From assembly GCF_963678225.1 (NCBI RefSeq), contig NZ_OY782764.1, positions 186,001-250,000 on the forward strand: DNA of 64,000 bases, read 5' to 3'. Positions within the stretch are counted from its first letter, which is position 1, and every line of letters starts with the position of its first letter. The notes below the pieces were generated by a model, which saw nothing but the letters and a program-made list of their open reading frames with translations, was not told the DNA's origin and made no database searches. The translations under genes were made by a program, and so were the position numbers. Below are positions 26,191 to 34,960 of this stretch, piece after piece. This DNA is from an uncultured Cohaesibacter sp. GTDB taxonomy: Bacteria > Pseudomonadota > Alphaproteobacteria > Rhizobiales > Cohaesibacteraceae.

Positions 26191-28089
26191 TTGAGCACTA
26201 CGGAACAGGAGGCTCCCTGCGCAATCTATGGCATTGAGCGCTGGGGCAATGATCGGTTCGAAGTTCTGGACAATGGCAACATTGGCCTCATCACAGATCA
26301 CGCAGAAGGGCCCGTCACAACGGACCTGACTTCTATCTTGCATTCACTGGAAGAGCGCGGCATCGCCTCCCCCATTTTGTTGCGCGTGGCCAACAGCCTG
26401 AAAAACCAGATTGATCGCATCAATATGAGTTTCGCCAACGCGATGAAGGAGCTTGACTATAAAGCCAACTATCGCGGCGTGTTCCCCATCAAGGTCAACC
26501 AGCAGGCCCATGTGATCGAAAAGATCGTCGAATATGGCGCGCCGCATAATTTTGGCCTTGAAGTCGGCTCAAAACCGGAATTGATCATTGCTCTGGGCCA
26601 GCGCCTTTCCAAAGATGCGCTGCTCATCTGCAATGGCATCAAGGATAGTGAATTCATCAATCTGGCCCTGCTCTCCAGCAAACTCGGCTTCAACACGATC
26701 ATCGTGCTGGAAAGCAAGGCTGAGCTGGATCTGGTGCTTGAAGAATCCAAAAAGCTCAATATCCGCCCGCAGCTTGGCATCCGCATCAAGCTGAATAACC
26801 GCATCACCGGCAACTGGGCTTCCTCCTCGGGGGATCGGTCAGCCTTTGGCCTGTCTTCACCGGACGTGCTATATGTGATCGACCGTCTGCGCGATGAAGG
26901 CTATCTGGATTGCCTGCAACTGCAGCATTTTCATCTGGGCAGCCAGGTCCCCGACATCATTGACGTACGCCGTTCGGCGGCTGAGGCTTGTCGCTTCTTT
27001 GTTGAACTGCGCAAGGAAGGGGCTCCGCTCAACTATATCGATCTGGGCGGCGGTCTCGGGATCGACTATACCGGCGAGCACAAATCCACCGATAACTCCA
27101 TCAACTATTCCACCGACGAATATTGCTATTCCATCGTCGAGGCCGTGAAAAACACGATGGACGATGCGGAACAGAAGCACCCCACCATCGTGACCGAAAG
27201 CGGGCGCGCAACGGTGGCCTACAGCTCCATGCTGCTGTTCAACATCATCAATGTGACCCATTATGAAGAAGACAACATTGTCGAGGTCTCAGAGGATGAC
27301 GATCGCTCCATTCGCGATATGCGCGATGTCGAGACCTACCTGACGCCAAGCCGCTTGCAGGAGTGCCTTAACGACGTCACCTTCTACCGCGATGAAGTGC
27401 GCCGCAATTTCGGACGCGGCGAAGTGGGTCTGCGCGATCTGGCCAAGGCAGAGAAACTCTATCTCAACCTGATCGCCAAGATGCGCAAGGCAACAGAGGC
27501 CGATGAATGGGTCTCCGATGACGTGCTGAGCGCCCTTGAATCGGCAGCTGACATTTATCACGCCAACTTCTCGCTGTTCCAGTCTCTACCCGATGTCTGG
27601 GCCATTGACCAGTTGCATCCGATCATCCCGATCCAGCGGCTCAATGAGACACCGACCCGCCGCGCGATTCTGTCCGACATCACCTGCGACAGTGATGGCA
27701 AAGTGGATCAGTTCGTGCTTGCCGATGGTATTTCCTCGTCTCTTCCAGTGCATGCTCTGGAAGAAGACGAGCATTATTGCATGGCCGTCTTCTTTGTCGG
27801 CGCGTATCAGGAAACGCTGGGTGATTTGCATAATCTGTTTGGCGACACCAACGTGGCAACCATCGAGATCAAACCGAACGGCGACTTCAACCTCATCCAC
27901 GAAGTGGAAGGGGACACCATTGCAGAAGTGCTCAGCTACGTGGAATATAACACGACAGCATTGTCCAACAGCTTCAAGCAGATGGTTGAAGAAGCGGTCT
28001 CTAATAAGAAGCTGACCGTGAAGGAACGCAAGGCCATGATGAATGCTTTCAAGGAAAGCATGAACGGCTATACTTATTTCGAGCATTAA
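26191..28089 (+). CDS. speA: Biosynthetic arginine decarboxylase
   Basis: The 632-residue protein matches SpeA (658 in E. coli), a PLP fold-III decarboxylase making agmatine from arginine. Visible blocks include YRGVFPIKVNQQAHVIEKIV with the PLP lysine, FGLEVGSKPEL, LQHFHLGSQVPDI, IDLGGGLGIDY, TESGRATVAYSS and the C-terminal SDITCDSDGK and VGAYQETLGDLHNLFGD. The start codon is TTG, supported by AGAGGA seven bases upstream; no nearby ATG fits. It opens the polyamine operon and lies behind the candidate attenuator described here. Weak initiation plus attenuation would suit a feedback-controlled enzyme. Confidence 0.95.
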   Translation: MSTTEQEAPCAIYGIERWGNDRFEVLDNGNIGLITDHAEGPVTTDLTSILHSLEERGIASPILLRVANSLKNQIDRINMSFANAMKELDYKANYRGVFPIKVNQQAHVIEKIVEYGAPHNFGLEVGSKPELIIALGQRLSKDALLICNGIKDSEFINLALLSSKLGFNTIIVLESKAELDLVLEESKKLNIRPQLGIRIKLNNRITGNWASSSGDRSAFGLSSPDVLYVIDRLRDEGYLDCLQLQHFHLGSQVPDIIDVRRSAAEACRFFVELRKEGAPLNYIDLGGGLGIDYTGEHKSTDNSINYSTDEYCYSIVEAVKNTMDDAEQKHPTIVTESGRATVAYSSMLLFNIINVTHYEEDNIVEVSEDDDRSIRDMRDVETYLTPSRLQECLNDVTFYRDEVRRNFGRGEVGLRDLAKAEKLYLNLIAKMRKATEADEWVSDDVLSALESAADIYHANFSLFQSLPDVWAIDQLHPIIPIQRLNETPTRRAILSDITCDSDGKVDQFVLADGISSSLPVHALEEDEHYCMAVFFVGAYQETLGDLHNLFGDTNVATIEIKPNGDFNLIHEVEGDTIAEVLSYVEYNTTALSNSFKQMVEEAVSNKKLTVKERKAMMNAFKESMNGYTYFEH

Positions 28090-28132
28090 GCAACCGCCAT
28101 CAAGAGCGATCCCTTATAACATAAACATCACG

Positions 28133-28203
28133 CTCCCAATCGACAAAGGTGCCATGGTTTCGGCATCTTTGCCGGTGCATTATGGGAGACAGGCAGGTCT
28201 GTC
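28133..28203 (+). promoter_or_regulatory. Structured leader before carboxyspermidine dehydrogenase
   Basis: CTCCCA (28133-28138) pairs with TGGGAG (28183-28188), enclosing a 9-bp helix 28145-28153/28162-28170 (one G-U) with an 8-base loop. A third helix, GACAG/CTGTC (28188-28192 with 28199-28203), stacks beside it. A GGGA at 28184-28187 can alternatively pair with TCCC near 28217-28220. No T-run follows. It does not match a riboswitch class I can name. Confidence 0.45.
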
Positions 28204-28241
28204 AGGCTGGCAGATATCCCTCTGAAAAGAAGGACATTGAT

Positions 28242-29447
28242 ATGAACAAAGTTCTGGTCATCGGCGCTGGTGGCGTCGGCTCCGTCGTCATTCATAAAAT
28301 GGCGCAGCTTTCCGATATCTTCGGAGAAATTACTCTTGCTTCCCGACGTATTTTCAAATGCGACGAGATCGCCGCGTCCGTGAAAGAGCGCACCGGCGTT
28401 TCCATCAAGACAGCAGAAGTGGATGCCGATGATGTGGAAGCCCTTTCGGCTCTCATCGACAAACTTGGTGTGTCTCTGGTGGTCAACGTGGCCCTGCCTT
28501 ATCAGGACCTCAACATCATGGATGCCTGCCTGAAGTCCGGCGTCAACTATCTCGACACAGCCAACTATGAGCCGCGTGACGTGGCCAAGTTCGAATATAG
28601 CTGGCAGTGGGCCTATCAGCAGCGCTTCGAAGAAGCTGGCCTGATGGCGTTGCTCGGTTCTGGTTTCGACCCGGGTGTTACCAACATCTACACCGCCTAT
28701 GCCAAGAAGCATCTGCTCGACCGTATCGACACGCTTGACATTCTCGATTGCAATGGTGGCGACCATGGCCAGCATTTTGCGACCAACTTTAACCCGGAAA
28801 TCAACATCCGCGAAGTCACCGCGCCTGTCCATCACTGGGAGAATGGCGAATGGGTCACCACCCCGGCCATGTCCAACAAACAGCCATTTGACTTCCCCGC
28901 TGTGGGCGAGAAGAACATGTACCAGATGTATCACGAAGAGCTGGAAAGCCTTGTGAAGCATCTGCCGGAAATCAAGCGCGCCCGCTTCTGGATGACCTTC
29001 GGCGATGCCTATATCAAGCATCTGGAAGTGCTGCAGAATGTCGGCATGACCCGCATTGATCCTGTCATGTATGAGGGCAAGGAAATCATCCCGCTGCAGT
29101 TCCTCAAAGCCGTGCTGCCAAACCCGGGTGATCTGGGCAAGACCACCAAGGGAAAGACCTGCATCGGCAACATCATGACCGGTGAGAAAGACGGCAAGGA
29201 AAAGACCGTCTATGTCTACAATATCTGCGACCATGAAGAATGCTTCGCCGAGGTTGGCTCTCAGGCCGTGTCCTACACCACCGGCGTGCCTGCCATGATC
29301 GGCGCGGCCCTGATGCTCACCGGAGCATGGTCTGGCAAGGGCGTGTTCAACATGGAACAGCTCGACCCCGATCCTTTCATGGACATGCTCAACAAGCATG
29401 GCCTGCCATGGGAAGCCCATGAGCTGGACAAACCGCTGGATTTCTAA
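28242..29447 (+). CDS. Carboxyspermidine (carboxynorspermidine) dehydrogenase
   Basis: The 401-residue protein belongs to the saccharopine dehydrogenase-like family. The N-terminal NADPH loop reads VLVIGAGGVGSVVIHKMA, followed by ITLASRR; later blocks are NVALPYQDLNIMDACL, GVNYLDTANYEP, GLMALLGSGFDPGVTNIYTA and SYTTGVPAMIGAALML. It reductively condenses aspartate semialdehyde with putrescine (or diaminopropane) to carboxyspermidine. AAGGA lies seven bases before ATG 28242. Between speA and nspC, it completes the alternative spermidine route that needs no decarboxylated SAM. Confidence 0.92.
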   Translation: MNKVLVIGAGGVGSVVIHKMAQLSDIFGEITLASRRIFKCDEIAASVKERTGVSIKTAEVDADDVEALSALIDKLGVSLVVNVALPYQDLNIMDACLKSGVNYLDTANYEPRDVAKFEYSWQWAYQQRFEEAGLMALLGSGFDPGVTNIYTAYAKKHLLDRIDTLDILDCNGGDHGQHFATNFNPEINIREVTAPVHHWENGEWVTTPAMSNKQPFDFPAVGEKNMYQMYHEELESLVKHLPEIKRARFWMTFGDAYIKHLEVLQNVGMTRIDPVMYEGKEIIPLQFLKAVLPNPGDLGKTTKGKTCIGNIMTGEKDGKEKTVYVYNICDHEECFAEVGSQAVSYTTGVPAMIGAALMLTGAWSGKGVFNMEQLDPDPFMDMLNKHGLPWEAHELDKPLDF

Positions 29448-29462
29448 ACCGGTTTGTATAAA

Positions 29463-29485
29463 GGAGCCCGGCCCCGCCGGGCTCC
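29463..29485 (+). terminator. GC-rich intercistronic hairpin
   Basis: GGAGCCCGG (29463-29471) pairs perfectly with CCGGGCTCC (29477-29485) around the 5-base loop CCCCG, 15 bases after the dehydrogenase stop and about 60 before nspC. It lacks a T-run, so it probably stabilises the upstream mRNA or causes only partial termination inside the operon. Confidence 0.45.
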
Positions 29486-29546
29486 CTTGCCTCTATCCCC
29501 TTTGGCCAAGTGAAGCGGCCACCAGTCCCTGTTTGGAGAAACCGAC

Positions 29547-30740
29547 ATGACCGATGCGCCAGTAATGGAAACGCAGGCAGGCGATGCCGGAGCCTTTGCG
29601 ACCTTCGATCTCGCACGTGTGCCTTCCCCCTGCTTTGTTATCGACAAGGCAGCCATCCGGCGCAACCTGCGCATTCTCTCTCAAGTCGGAGAAGCAGCCG
29701 ACGTCAAGGTTCTGCTGGCGCTCAAGGCCTTTTCCTGCTGGGCGCTGGGCGACCTCATCGGCAACTATCTTGACGGCACCTGCGCTTCCGGTCTTTGGGA
29801 AGCCAAGCTGGCCAAGGAGCAATTCTCCGGCGAACTGGCCACCTATTCCGCAGGCTTCAAAGCCGAGGAAATACCCGAAATTCTGGAGCTGTCCGATCAC
29901 CTGATCTTTAACAGCCCGGCGCAGTTCCACCGCTTCGCGCCGCAGATCAAAGCTGCGCGCAAATGGGGCTATGCGCCTGATTTCGGTCTCCGGATCAATC
30001 CCGAACACTCAGAAGGGCATATCGCCAAATATGACCCCTGCGCCATTGGTTCACGCCTTGGCACCCCCATCAGCCAATTGAGCGACGAAGATCTCGCCCC
30101 CTTCTCCGGCATCCATATGCATACCCTGTGCGAACAGGATTTCACGCCCCTCAAGCGCACCTTTGAGGCGGTAGAAGAGCGCCTTGCGCCTTGGCTGCAT
30201 AAGCTTAAATGGCTCAATTTCGGTGGTGGTCACCATATCACCCGCGACGATTATCAGCGTGATGAACTGGTCGACTTCCTCAAAACCATCAAGGCCAAAT
30301 ATGATGTCGAAATCTACCTTGAGCCCGGCGAAGCCGTAGCGCTGGACGCAGGCATTCTAGTGGGTGAAGTGCTGGATGTGACGCGCAATGGCGACGTCAA
30401 CATCGCCATCATGGATATCTCGGCCACTTGCCACATGCCCGATGTTATCGAGGCCCCCTATCGCCCCGCTCTTCTGGGCGAGCAAAAGGGCGGCACATCC
30501 TATCGTTTGGGTGGCCCGTCCTGTCTTGCGGGCGACGTCATAGGAGATTACGAATTCGAGACCGATCTGGAGCTAGGCCAACGCATCGCCTTTCTCGATC
30601 AGGCTCATTATTCGATGGTCAAGACAAACACCTTCAACGGCGTGCGCCTGCCATCCATCGCTATCTGGGATTCAGAAACAGACCAGCTCGACGTCATCCG
30701 CGAGTTCACCTATGCTGAATTCCGCGACCGCCTGTCGTAA
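29547..30740 (+). CDS. nspC: Carboxynorspermidine/carboxyspermidine decarboxylase
   Basis: The 397-residue protein is an alanine-racemase-fold PLP decarboxylase. The PLP lysine is Lys60 in LLALKAFSCWAL; SGLWEAKLAKEQF, GLRINPEHSEG, GIHMHTLCEQDF, WLNFGGGHHITRDDY and EPGEAVALDAG are NspC blocks, with DISATCHMPDVIEAPYRP supplying the second subunit's active-site Cys region. It decarboxylates carboxyspermidine to spermidine (or the nor form to norspermidine). GGAG lies eight bases before ATG 29547. A roughly 20-residue N-terminal extension precedes the conserved fold. Confidence 0.94.
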   Translation: MTDAPVMETQAGDAGAFATFDLARVPSPCFVIDKAAIRRNLRILSQVGEAADVKVLLALKAFSCWALGDLIGNYLDGTCASGLWEAKLAKEQFSGELATYSAGFKAEEIPEILELSDHLIFNSPAQFHRFAPQIKAARKWGYAPDFGLRINPEHSEGHIAKYDPCAIGSRLGTPISQLSDEDLAPFSGIHMHTLCEQDFTPLKRTFEAVEERLAPWLHKLKWLNFGGGHHITRDDYQRDELVDFLKTIKAKYDVEIYLEPGEAVALDAGILVGEVLDVTRNGDVNIAIMDISATCHMPDVIEAPYRPALLGEQKGGTSYRLGGPSCLAGDVIGDYEFETDLELGQRIAFLDQAHYSMVKTNTFNGVRLPSIAIWDSETDQLDVIREFTYAEFRDRLS

Positions 30741-30764
30741 GTCGGACAACACGGGACATCCATC

Positions 30765-31643
30765 ATGCTTGATTTGACCTATCCTGCTTTTCTGGCTTCG
30801 GAACTCACCGACGCTGAAAGCGACCCGCAAACAGCCCTGTTTGAAGTCATTCCTTGCCCGCTGGAAAAGACGGTTTCCTATGGCGCTGGCACGGCTGCCG
30901 GACCGCTGGCGCTGCTGGAAGCAAGTCAGGAACTGGAGCGTTTTGACGGCAAGGGCTTCCCGATCAAAAAGGGCATCATCACCTCTGACGTGATCAATTG
31001 CGATCAATCGATCGAGCAGGTCATGAAGGATCTACGCGCCCACACGGCAGCCAGCGTGGCAGCCGGACGCATTCCCGTCACTCTTGGCGGAGAGCATAGC
31101 CTCTCTTATGGCGCCATAATGGGCGTCGTGGACGCGCTGGATGAGCCGGTTGGCATCATTCAGATCGACGCGCACGCAGACTTGCGCAACGCCTATCAGG
31201 GCCACAAGCATTCCCACGCCTCGGTCATGCATCTGTGCGCCGTGGAACGCCGCCTGCCTCTCATGCAGTTCGGCATCCGCGCTCTTTGCAGTGAGGAGCA
31301 GGATTCACGCATGAATGAGGCGCATATCCAGTTTGTTGATGCGGAAAAGCTTGTCACGGAAGGGATTGCTGCAGTCGACCTGCCGGAAGACTTCCCCGAA
31401 CAGGTCTATATCACCTTTGACGTCGACGGGCTGGACCCATCCATCATGCCGGCAACGGGAACGCCTGTGCCGGGGGGCCTCAGCTACTATCAAAGCCTAC
31501 AGCTCATCGCACACGCCCTCAAGGGCCGCAAATGCGTTGGTCTGGATGTGGTGGAACTAGCCCCCATCGAAGGGCAATGGGCTTGGGACTTCACCGCAGC
31601 CAACCTAACCTACCGCCTGATGGGACTGGTCGGCGGCCACTAA
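30765..31643 (+). CDS. speB: Agmatinase
   Basis: The 292-residue protein has the ureohydrolase manganese motifs GGEHSLS, IDAHADLR, HSHASVMH and FDVDGLDPSIMP. Its place downstream of speA in the same operon points to agmatinase, hydrolysing agmatine to putrescine and urea, rather than arginase. Putrescine is then the substrate of the carboxyspermidine dehydrogenase encoded two genes upstream. It begins 24 bases after nspC. A related guanidinohydrolase activity cannot be excluded from motifs alone. Confidence 0.9.
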   Translation: MLDLTYPAFLASELTDAESDPQTALFEVIPCPLEKTVSYGAGTAAGPLALLEASQELERFDGKGFPIKKGIITSDVINCDQSIEQVMKDLRAHTAASVAAGRIPVTLGGEHSLSYGAIMGVVDALDEPVGIIQIDAHADLRNAYQGHKHSHASVMHLCAVERRLPLMQFGIRALCSEEQDSRMNEAHIQFVDAEKLVTEGIAAVDLPEDFPEQVYITFDVDGLDPSIMPATGTPVPGGLSYYQSLQLIAHALKGRKCVGLDVVELAPIEGQWAWDFTAANLTYRLMGLVGGH

Positions 31644-31739
31644 ACAACAAGCCGGCTATGAGGCTGCCAAACAGCCGCAAGCATGCTGCCTATGACCGAT
31701 TGGCGTAAGCCAAGCGAGCGCCAACGGGTTTCGACAGCT

Positions 31740-32363
31740 TCACCAATCGGTGATCTGACCAATCATTTTCTCGCTCTTTCTGACGAGCCGCGAGAAATAG
31801 CCGCCCTCTTCAGGGCTGCGTCTTGCAGTGCCCGACCCTTCAGGAGCATCCAGAGGGGTGAGCGGCGCACGTTCCACGGCGCCCTCTTTGGCAGCTTCCT
31901 GCTTGCCTATCGGTGCACCATCGGCATTGGTGGGCGCGTCGGCCAGAGGCAGAGCTTTTGGGGAAGCAGCATCCGTTTTTGACGCATCCGGAGCGGGGTC
32001 ATCTGACAAGGAAATGGCACCAGATCCGCTATCCAGATCCTCCGGCAACATCTTCGGAGCAGTGGCCCCATATCCTGCATTGGCCAGTTGTGTCTGCATG
32101 CCATCAAGACGCTTGGTCAGACGGTCAACTTTTGCAGCCAGACTGGCATTTTCCTTGCGCTGCTCTTCCAGTTGGGTTGCCATACGAGTCAATTCGCCGA
32201 GCAAAGCCTTTGTGCTGACCTCATTGTGCCAATCTTCATCCATCGGCGCCTGCTCGACTTGCGGAACGGCTTCGTCATTGGCAGATTGGGCCAGGGAAAG
32301 CTGACCGGAAGACAGCAGAAACAGCGACGCAAACAGCACACGGCACGAAAACAGACGTTTCAT
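31740..32363 (-). CDS. Secreted coiled-coil protein of unknown function
   Basis: The 207-residue product has a signal peptide (KRLFSCRVLFASLFLLSSGQ, cut near SLAQS), a short coiled coil (about residues 55-95; LTRMATQLEEQRKENASLAA) and a low-complexity Ala/Pro/Asp/Ser-rich tail ending SRLVRKSEKMIGQITDW. It would be periplasmic. I do not recognise the family. The start at ATG 32363 gives a standard signal peptide; ATG 32387, eight codons upstream, is an alternative. It converges with speB and is divergent from the GNAT gene. Confidence 0.55.
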   Translation of the reverse strand: MKRLFSCRVLFASLFLLSSGQLSLAQSANDEAVPQVEQAPMDEDWHNEVSTKALLGELTRMATQLEEQRKENASLAAKVDRLTKRLDGMQTQLANAGYGATAPKMLPEDLDSGSGAISLSDDPAPDASKTDAASPKALPLADAPTNADGAPIGKQEAAKEGAVERAPLTPLDAPEGSGTARRSPEEGGYFSRLVRKSEKMIGQITDW

Positions 32364-32603
32364 TCCCAAATCACATTGACTAACCATTCTCTTTGCACCT
32401 TTGCGACTAAACCAGAGAGACCGACCTTATTGGTCAACACGGCCCCAAAAACACCGGATCTATGGCAACATTATGGGCATAGAGATCAGTTTCTCCCGCA
32501 CGGTCTTTCCCAGACCACTTGCTTGTCATTAAAATCGGGCAAGGACATCCGGTAACAATTCTGCAAATAGCAGAAATTTGAAGCACTTGAAAAGAGTCGG
32601 TTT

Positions 32604-33020
32604 ATGGATCAGCCCAATTACCGCGTCGAAACGCAAACACCTCCGCTGGAAGATTTCCTGCGTCTGAGAAAGATCACCGGCCTCACGGTCTATTCAGAAG
32701 AAGCAGCCCAAGAAGGCCTCAAGGGCACCATTGCCGCCGCCACGGTGTACTATGGAGAACAAGTCGTCGGTATTGGCCGCCTTGTTGGCGATGGCGGCTG
32801 CGTCTTTGTCATTTGCGATATCGCCGTTGATCCCGTCCATCAAGGCAACGGGCTAGGCAAGGCCATCATGGCCAGCCTGATGGACTATGTGCAGAAGAAT
32901 CTGAAGTCAAAGGCCTATGTGACGATCATCGCCGACCTGCCAGCAGACAAGCTCTATGAACAATTCGGCTTTGAAGCAACCGCCCCCGATTCTATCGGCA
33001 TGGCCTACAGAATGCCATGA
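32604..33020 (+). CDS. GNAT family N-acetyltransferase
   Basis: The 138-residue protein is a single GNAT domain. The acetyl-CoA motif A is visible as ICDIAVDPVHQGNGLGKAIM (about residues 73-92), preceded by VVGIGRLVGDGG and followed by ADKLYEQFGFEA near the C-terminus. It would transfer an acetyl group from acetyl-CoA to an unknown amine. Size and layout resemble small cytoplasmic GNATs of Proteobacteria; the substrate cannot be told. It converges with the YbaK-type gene. Confidence 0.8.
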   Translation: MDQPNYRVETQTPPLEDFLRLRKITGLTVYSEEAAQEGLKGTIAAATVYYGEQVVGIGRLVGDGGCVFVICDIAVDPVHQGNGLGKAIMASLMDYVQKNLKSKAYVTIIADLPADKLYEQFGFEATAPDSIGMAYRMP

Positions 33021-33036
33021 CGCCAGCCGAGGCATG

Positions 33037-33510
33037 TCACCGCACCAGATCCGCCACCACGCAACGCATGAAATCCACCAGCGCCTTGGGAGCAACCTTA
33101 ACCTGCAGTCCTCTCTGCCCGCCATTGATGTGAATAAACGCCTTGTCCATGGCGCTGATATCAAGAGCGGTCGGCACGCGCTTGCGCTGCCCGAGCGGGC
33201 TGATGCCACCAACCTTGTAGCCAGTCATCCGCTCCGCATCAGTAGGCAGCATCATGGCCGCGCGCTTGCCGCCAAGCGCTTTGGCAAGTTTCTTCATATT
33301 GACTTCACAGTCAGAGGGCACCACGGCACAAACCGGCTTGCCATCAAGCTCCACCATCAACGATTTAAAGACCTCTGCCGGATCTGCCCCGATGGCTTCC
33401 GCCGCCTGCAGCCCGACCCGATCCGCCTCATGATCATATTCATAATGCAACAGGGAAAAGTCCACTTTCCCCTTCTTGAGGGCCTGAGTTGCGGGCGTAC
33501 GATCAGACAT
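33037..33510 (-). CDS. ybaK: Cys-tRNA(Pro)/Cys-tRNA(Cys) deacylase, YbaK type
   Basis: The 157-residue protein matches the YbaK/EbsC editing-domain family. Typical features are the N-terminal TPATQALKKGKVDFSLLHYE, AAEAIGADPAEVFKSLMVEL, the lysine-rich KKLAKALGGKRAAM and MTGYKVGGISPLGQ. These trans-editing enzymes hydrolyse mischarged Cys-tRNA(Pro). ATG 33510 matches the family start and has AAGG seven bases upstream; the frame opens 29 codons further up. It is monocistronic. Confidence 0.9.
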   Translation of the reverse strand: MSDRTPATQALKKGKVDFSLLHYEYDHEADRVGLQAAEAIGADPAEVFKSLMVELDGKPVCAVVPSDCEVNMKKLAKALGGKRAAMMLPTDAERMTGYKVGGISPLGQRKRVPTALDISAMDKAFIHINGGQRGLQVKVAPKALVDFMRCVVADLVR

Positions 33511-33681
33511 GGGAGTACCTTGGGAACTTTTTTGTAAATATAAAATGGGCGAACCGAATGGCTGCCCTTTTCTATGCCCCCAGACGAAGGGAGGCAAGAG
33601 GAGAAAGCCGCGCGCGCGTGCGTCAGCTCAGGCTAAGAGAATGCATCAGCTCACGCAAAGCCATCCAGCAAGGCCCGCCCT

Positions 33682-34113
33682 TCAGCCGACAACCTTGTAT
33701 TCAATGCCGCAATCCTTGAAAATTTCTTCACTGCGCGTTGTATCGAACCGGCCCTGAATGCCCTCATTATGACGCCAGACCACCTTACCCACCTGATGAG
33801 CGGCCAGAAATTTCGTGCATTCCTTACAAGGCGGATGGGTCACATAGACGATACAGCCCTTGGCAGGTTCTTTCATCGCTGCCAGCGCATTCATCTCCGC
33901 ATGGATCACGCGATCATATTTTTCCTCGCGTGTCTCATACCATTCCGGTTTGTCTTCCATGGAACGGGGAAAGCCATTATAGCCAACCGCCGCAAAGCTC
34001 TTGTCAGGCCGAACAATGACGCATCCCACCTTGGTGGACGGATCACGGCTCCGTTTGGCAACAGCATCGGCGCAATCAAGCACCCATTCATCAAATCCGG
34101 GCCTGCTGGTCAT
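33682..34113 (-). CDS. Deoxycytidylate (dCMP) deaminase family protein
   Basis: The 143-residue protein carries the zinc motifs of cytidine/dCMP deaminases: the catalytic HAE in VIHAEMNALAAM (about residue 71) and PCKEC in VTHPPCKECTKFL. KRSRDPSTKVGCVIV and VGYNGFPR are typical of the ComEB/dCMP deaminase branch, which makes dUMP from dCMP for dTTP synthesis. ATG 34113 follows a GAGGGGG stretch; the frame opens seven codons upstream. It lies just before a tRNA-Glu gene on the same strand. Confidence 0.88.
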   Translation of the reverse strand: MTSRPGFDEWVLDCADAVAKRSRDPSTKVGCVIVRPDKSFAAVGYNGFPRSMEDKPEWYETREEKYDRVIHAEMNALAAMKEPAKGCIVYVTHPPCKECTKFLAAHQVGKVVWRHNEGIQGRFDTTRSEEIFKDCGIEYKVVG

Positions 34114-34290
34114 TTGCCCCCTCACAAAAAACACCTACGGAAAACAACGAAACTGGCCAAAATTTGCGATGCTCATCTAAAAATTGCAAGAGAAATTAGA
34201 AGCCTAAGAGGCTAAAAGGCAACAAATGCGCCCAAAAGAGCACCATGACTGGCAGCGCGACCGGGTCGACGGCAATTTTAATGGGAAGTT

Positions 34291-34366
34291 TGGCACGCCC
34301 TACGGGGTTCGAACCCGTGTTGCCGCCGTGAGAGGGCGGCGTCCTAGACCACTAGACGAAGGGCGC
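34291..34366 (-). tRNA. tRNA-Glu (anticodon CTC)
   Basis: A 76-base cloverleaf including encoded CCA. The acceptor stem GCGCCCT pairs with AGGGCGT (G1-U72, as in other alphaproteobacterial tRNA-Glu), the anticodon stem is CCGCC/GGCGG with loop CTCTCAC, and the T loop is GGTTCGAACCC. The anticodon CTC reads GAG. The discriminator is G. Confidence 0.95.
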
Positions 34367-34551
34367 TTGATATAAGCAAAGCCTGATCACAAGATGTAAC
34401 CGTCAACCTTACCTCGGCGCACACTAGACCTCTCCCCTTGTTGTTTCAAACAAAAAAAGCACGAAGGTCCAGATAATTAAACGCAAAATAGCAAACCACG
34501 AAGAAAAAGCATTTGGCACAGGCCCGCAAAAGACAAGCAGATGAGCTCTAC

Positions 34552-34597
34552 AAAAAAAAGCCGCCGCGGCAGCTGCATTCATGGATGCAGCGCCGCG
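34552..34597 (-). terminator. Terminator of the small secreted protein gene
   Basis: On the minus strand CGCGGC-GCTGCAT pairs with ATGCAGC-(one-base bulge)-GCCGCG around a 6-base loop, and a run of eight T residues (complement of 34552-34559) follows. It lies about 65 bases after the gene ending at 34661. Confidence 0.9.
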
Positions 34598-34660
34598 ACG
34601 GACATGAGCTGACTTTATGAAGATCAAAAGCGCGAGAAAGCCAATTTGACTGGCTTGGGC

Positions 34661-34960
34661 TTAGCTGTTGCTTTGAATTGCTTCGCAGGTATAGCCCACG
34701 AGGCTGGCATCAGAATTGGCTGTTGGAATATATGCAGGCTGTGCATCGCTTCCAACGCCGCAGTAAGAACCGTTGGCAACATACCGGTCAAACTGGTTTG
34801 CTCCGGTAGAAATCAGAACGCTGCCTTGTTCCTGAACAAGCTGTCTTGCCTGGCTGGCGGTCAGGTCACGGCTATCAACCTGGGCAGCAGCAAATACGGA
34901 AGACGTGGAAGCAATTGCCGCGATGGCAAGAACGGAAAGAGCAGTAGCTGGTTTTTTCAT
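34661..34960 (-). CDS. Small secreted protein of unknown function
   Basis: The 99-residue product has a signal peptide (KKPATALSVLAIAAIASTSS, cut near VFAAA) and a mature part of about 75 residues: DLTASQARQLVQEQGSVLI, STGANQFDRYVANGSYCGVG, QPAYIPTANSD and VGYTCEAIQ. Two cysteines could form a disulfide in the periplasm. Similar short secreted proteins are common in Hyphomicrobiales and have no assigned function. It stands alone, with a strong terminator downstream and a long AT-rich upstream region. Confidence 0.7.
   Translation of the reverse strand: MKKPATALSVLAIAAIASTSSVFAAAQVDSRDLTASQARQLVQEQGSVLISTGANQFDRYVANGSYCGVGSDAQPAYIPTANSDASLVGYTCEAIQSNS

Noticed and set aside
28128-29420. 430-codon minus-strand frame
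   Set aside because: Mirror of the carboxyspermidine dehydrogenase gene; composition (His/Gly/Val-rich) is typical of antisense frames in codon-biased genes.
34424-34627. 67-codon minus-strand frame after the small secreted protein gene
   Set aside because: It spans the strong intrinsic terminator at 34552-34597 and has no ribosome binding site.
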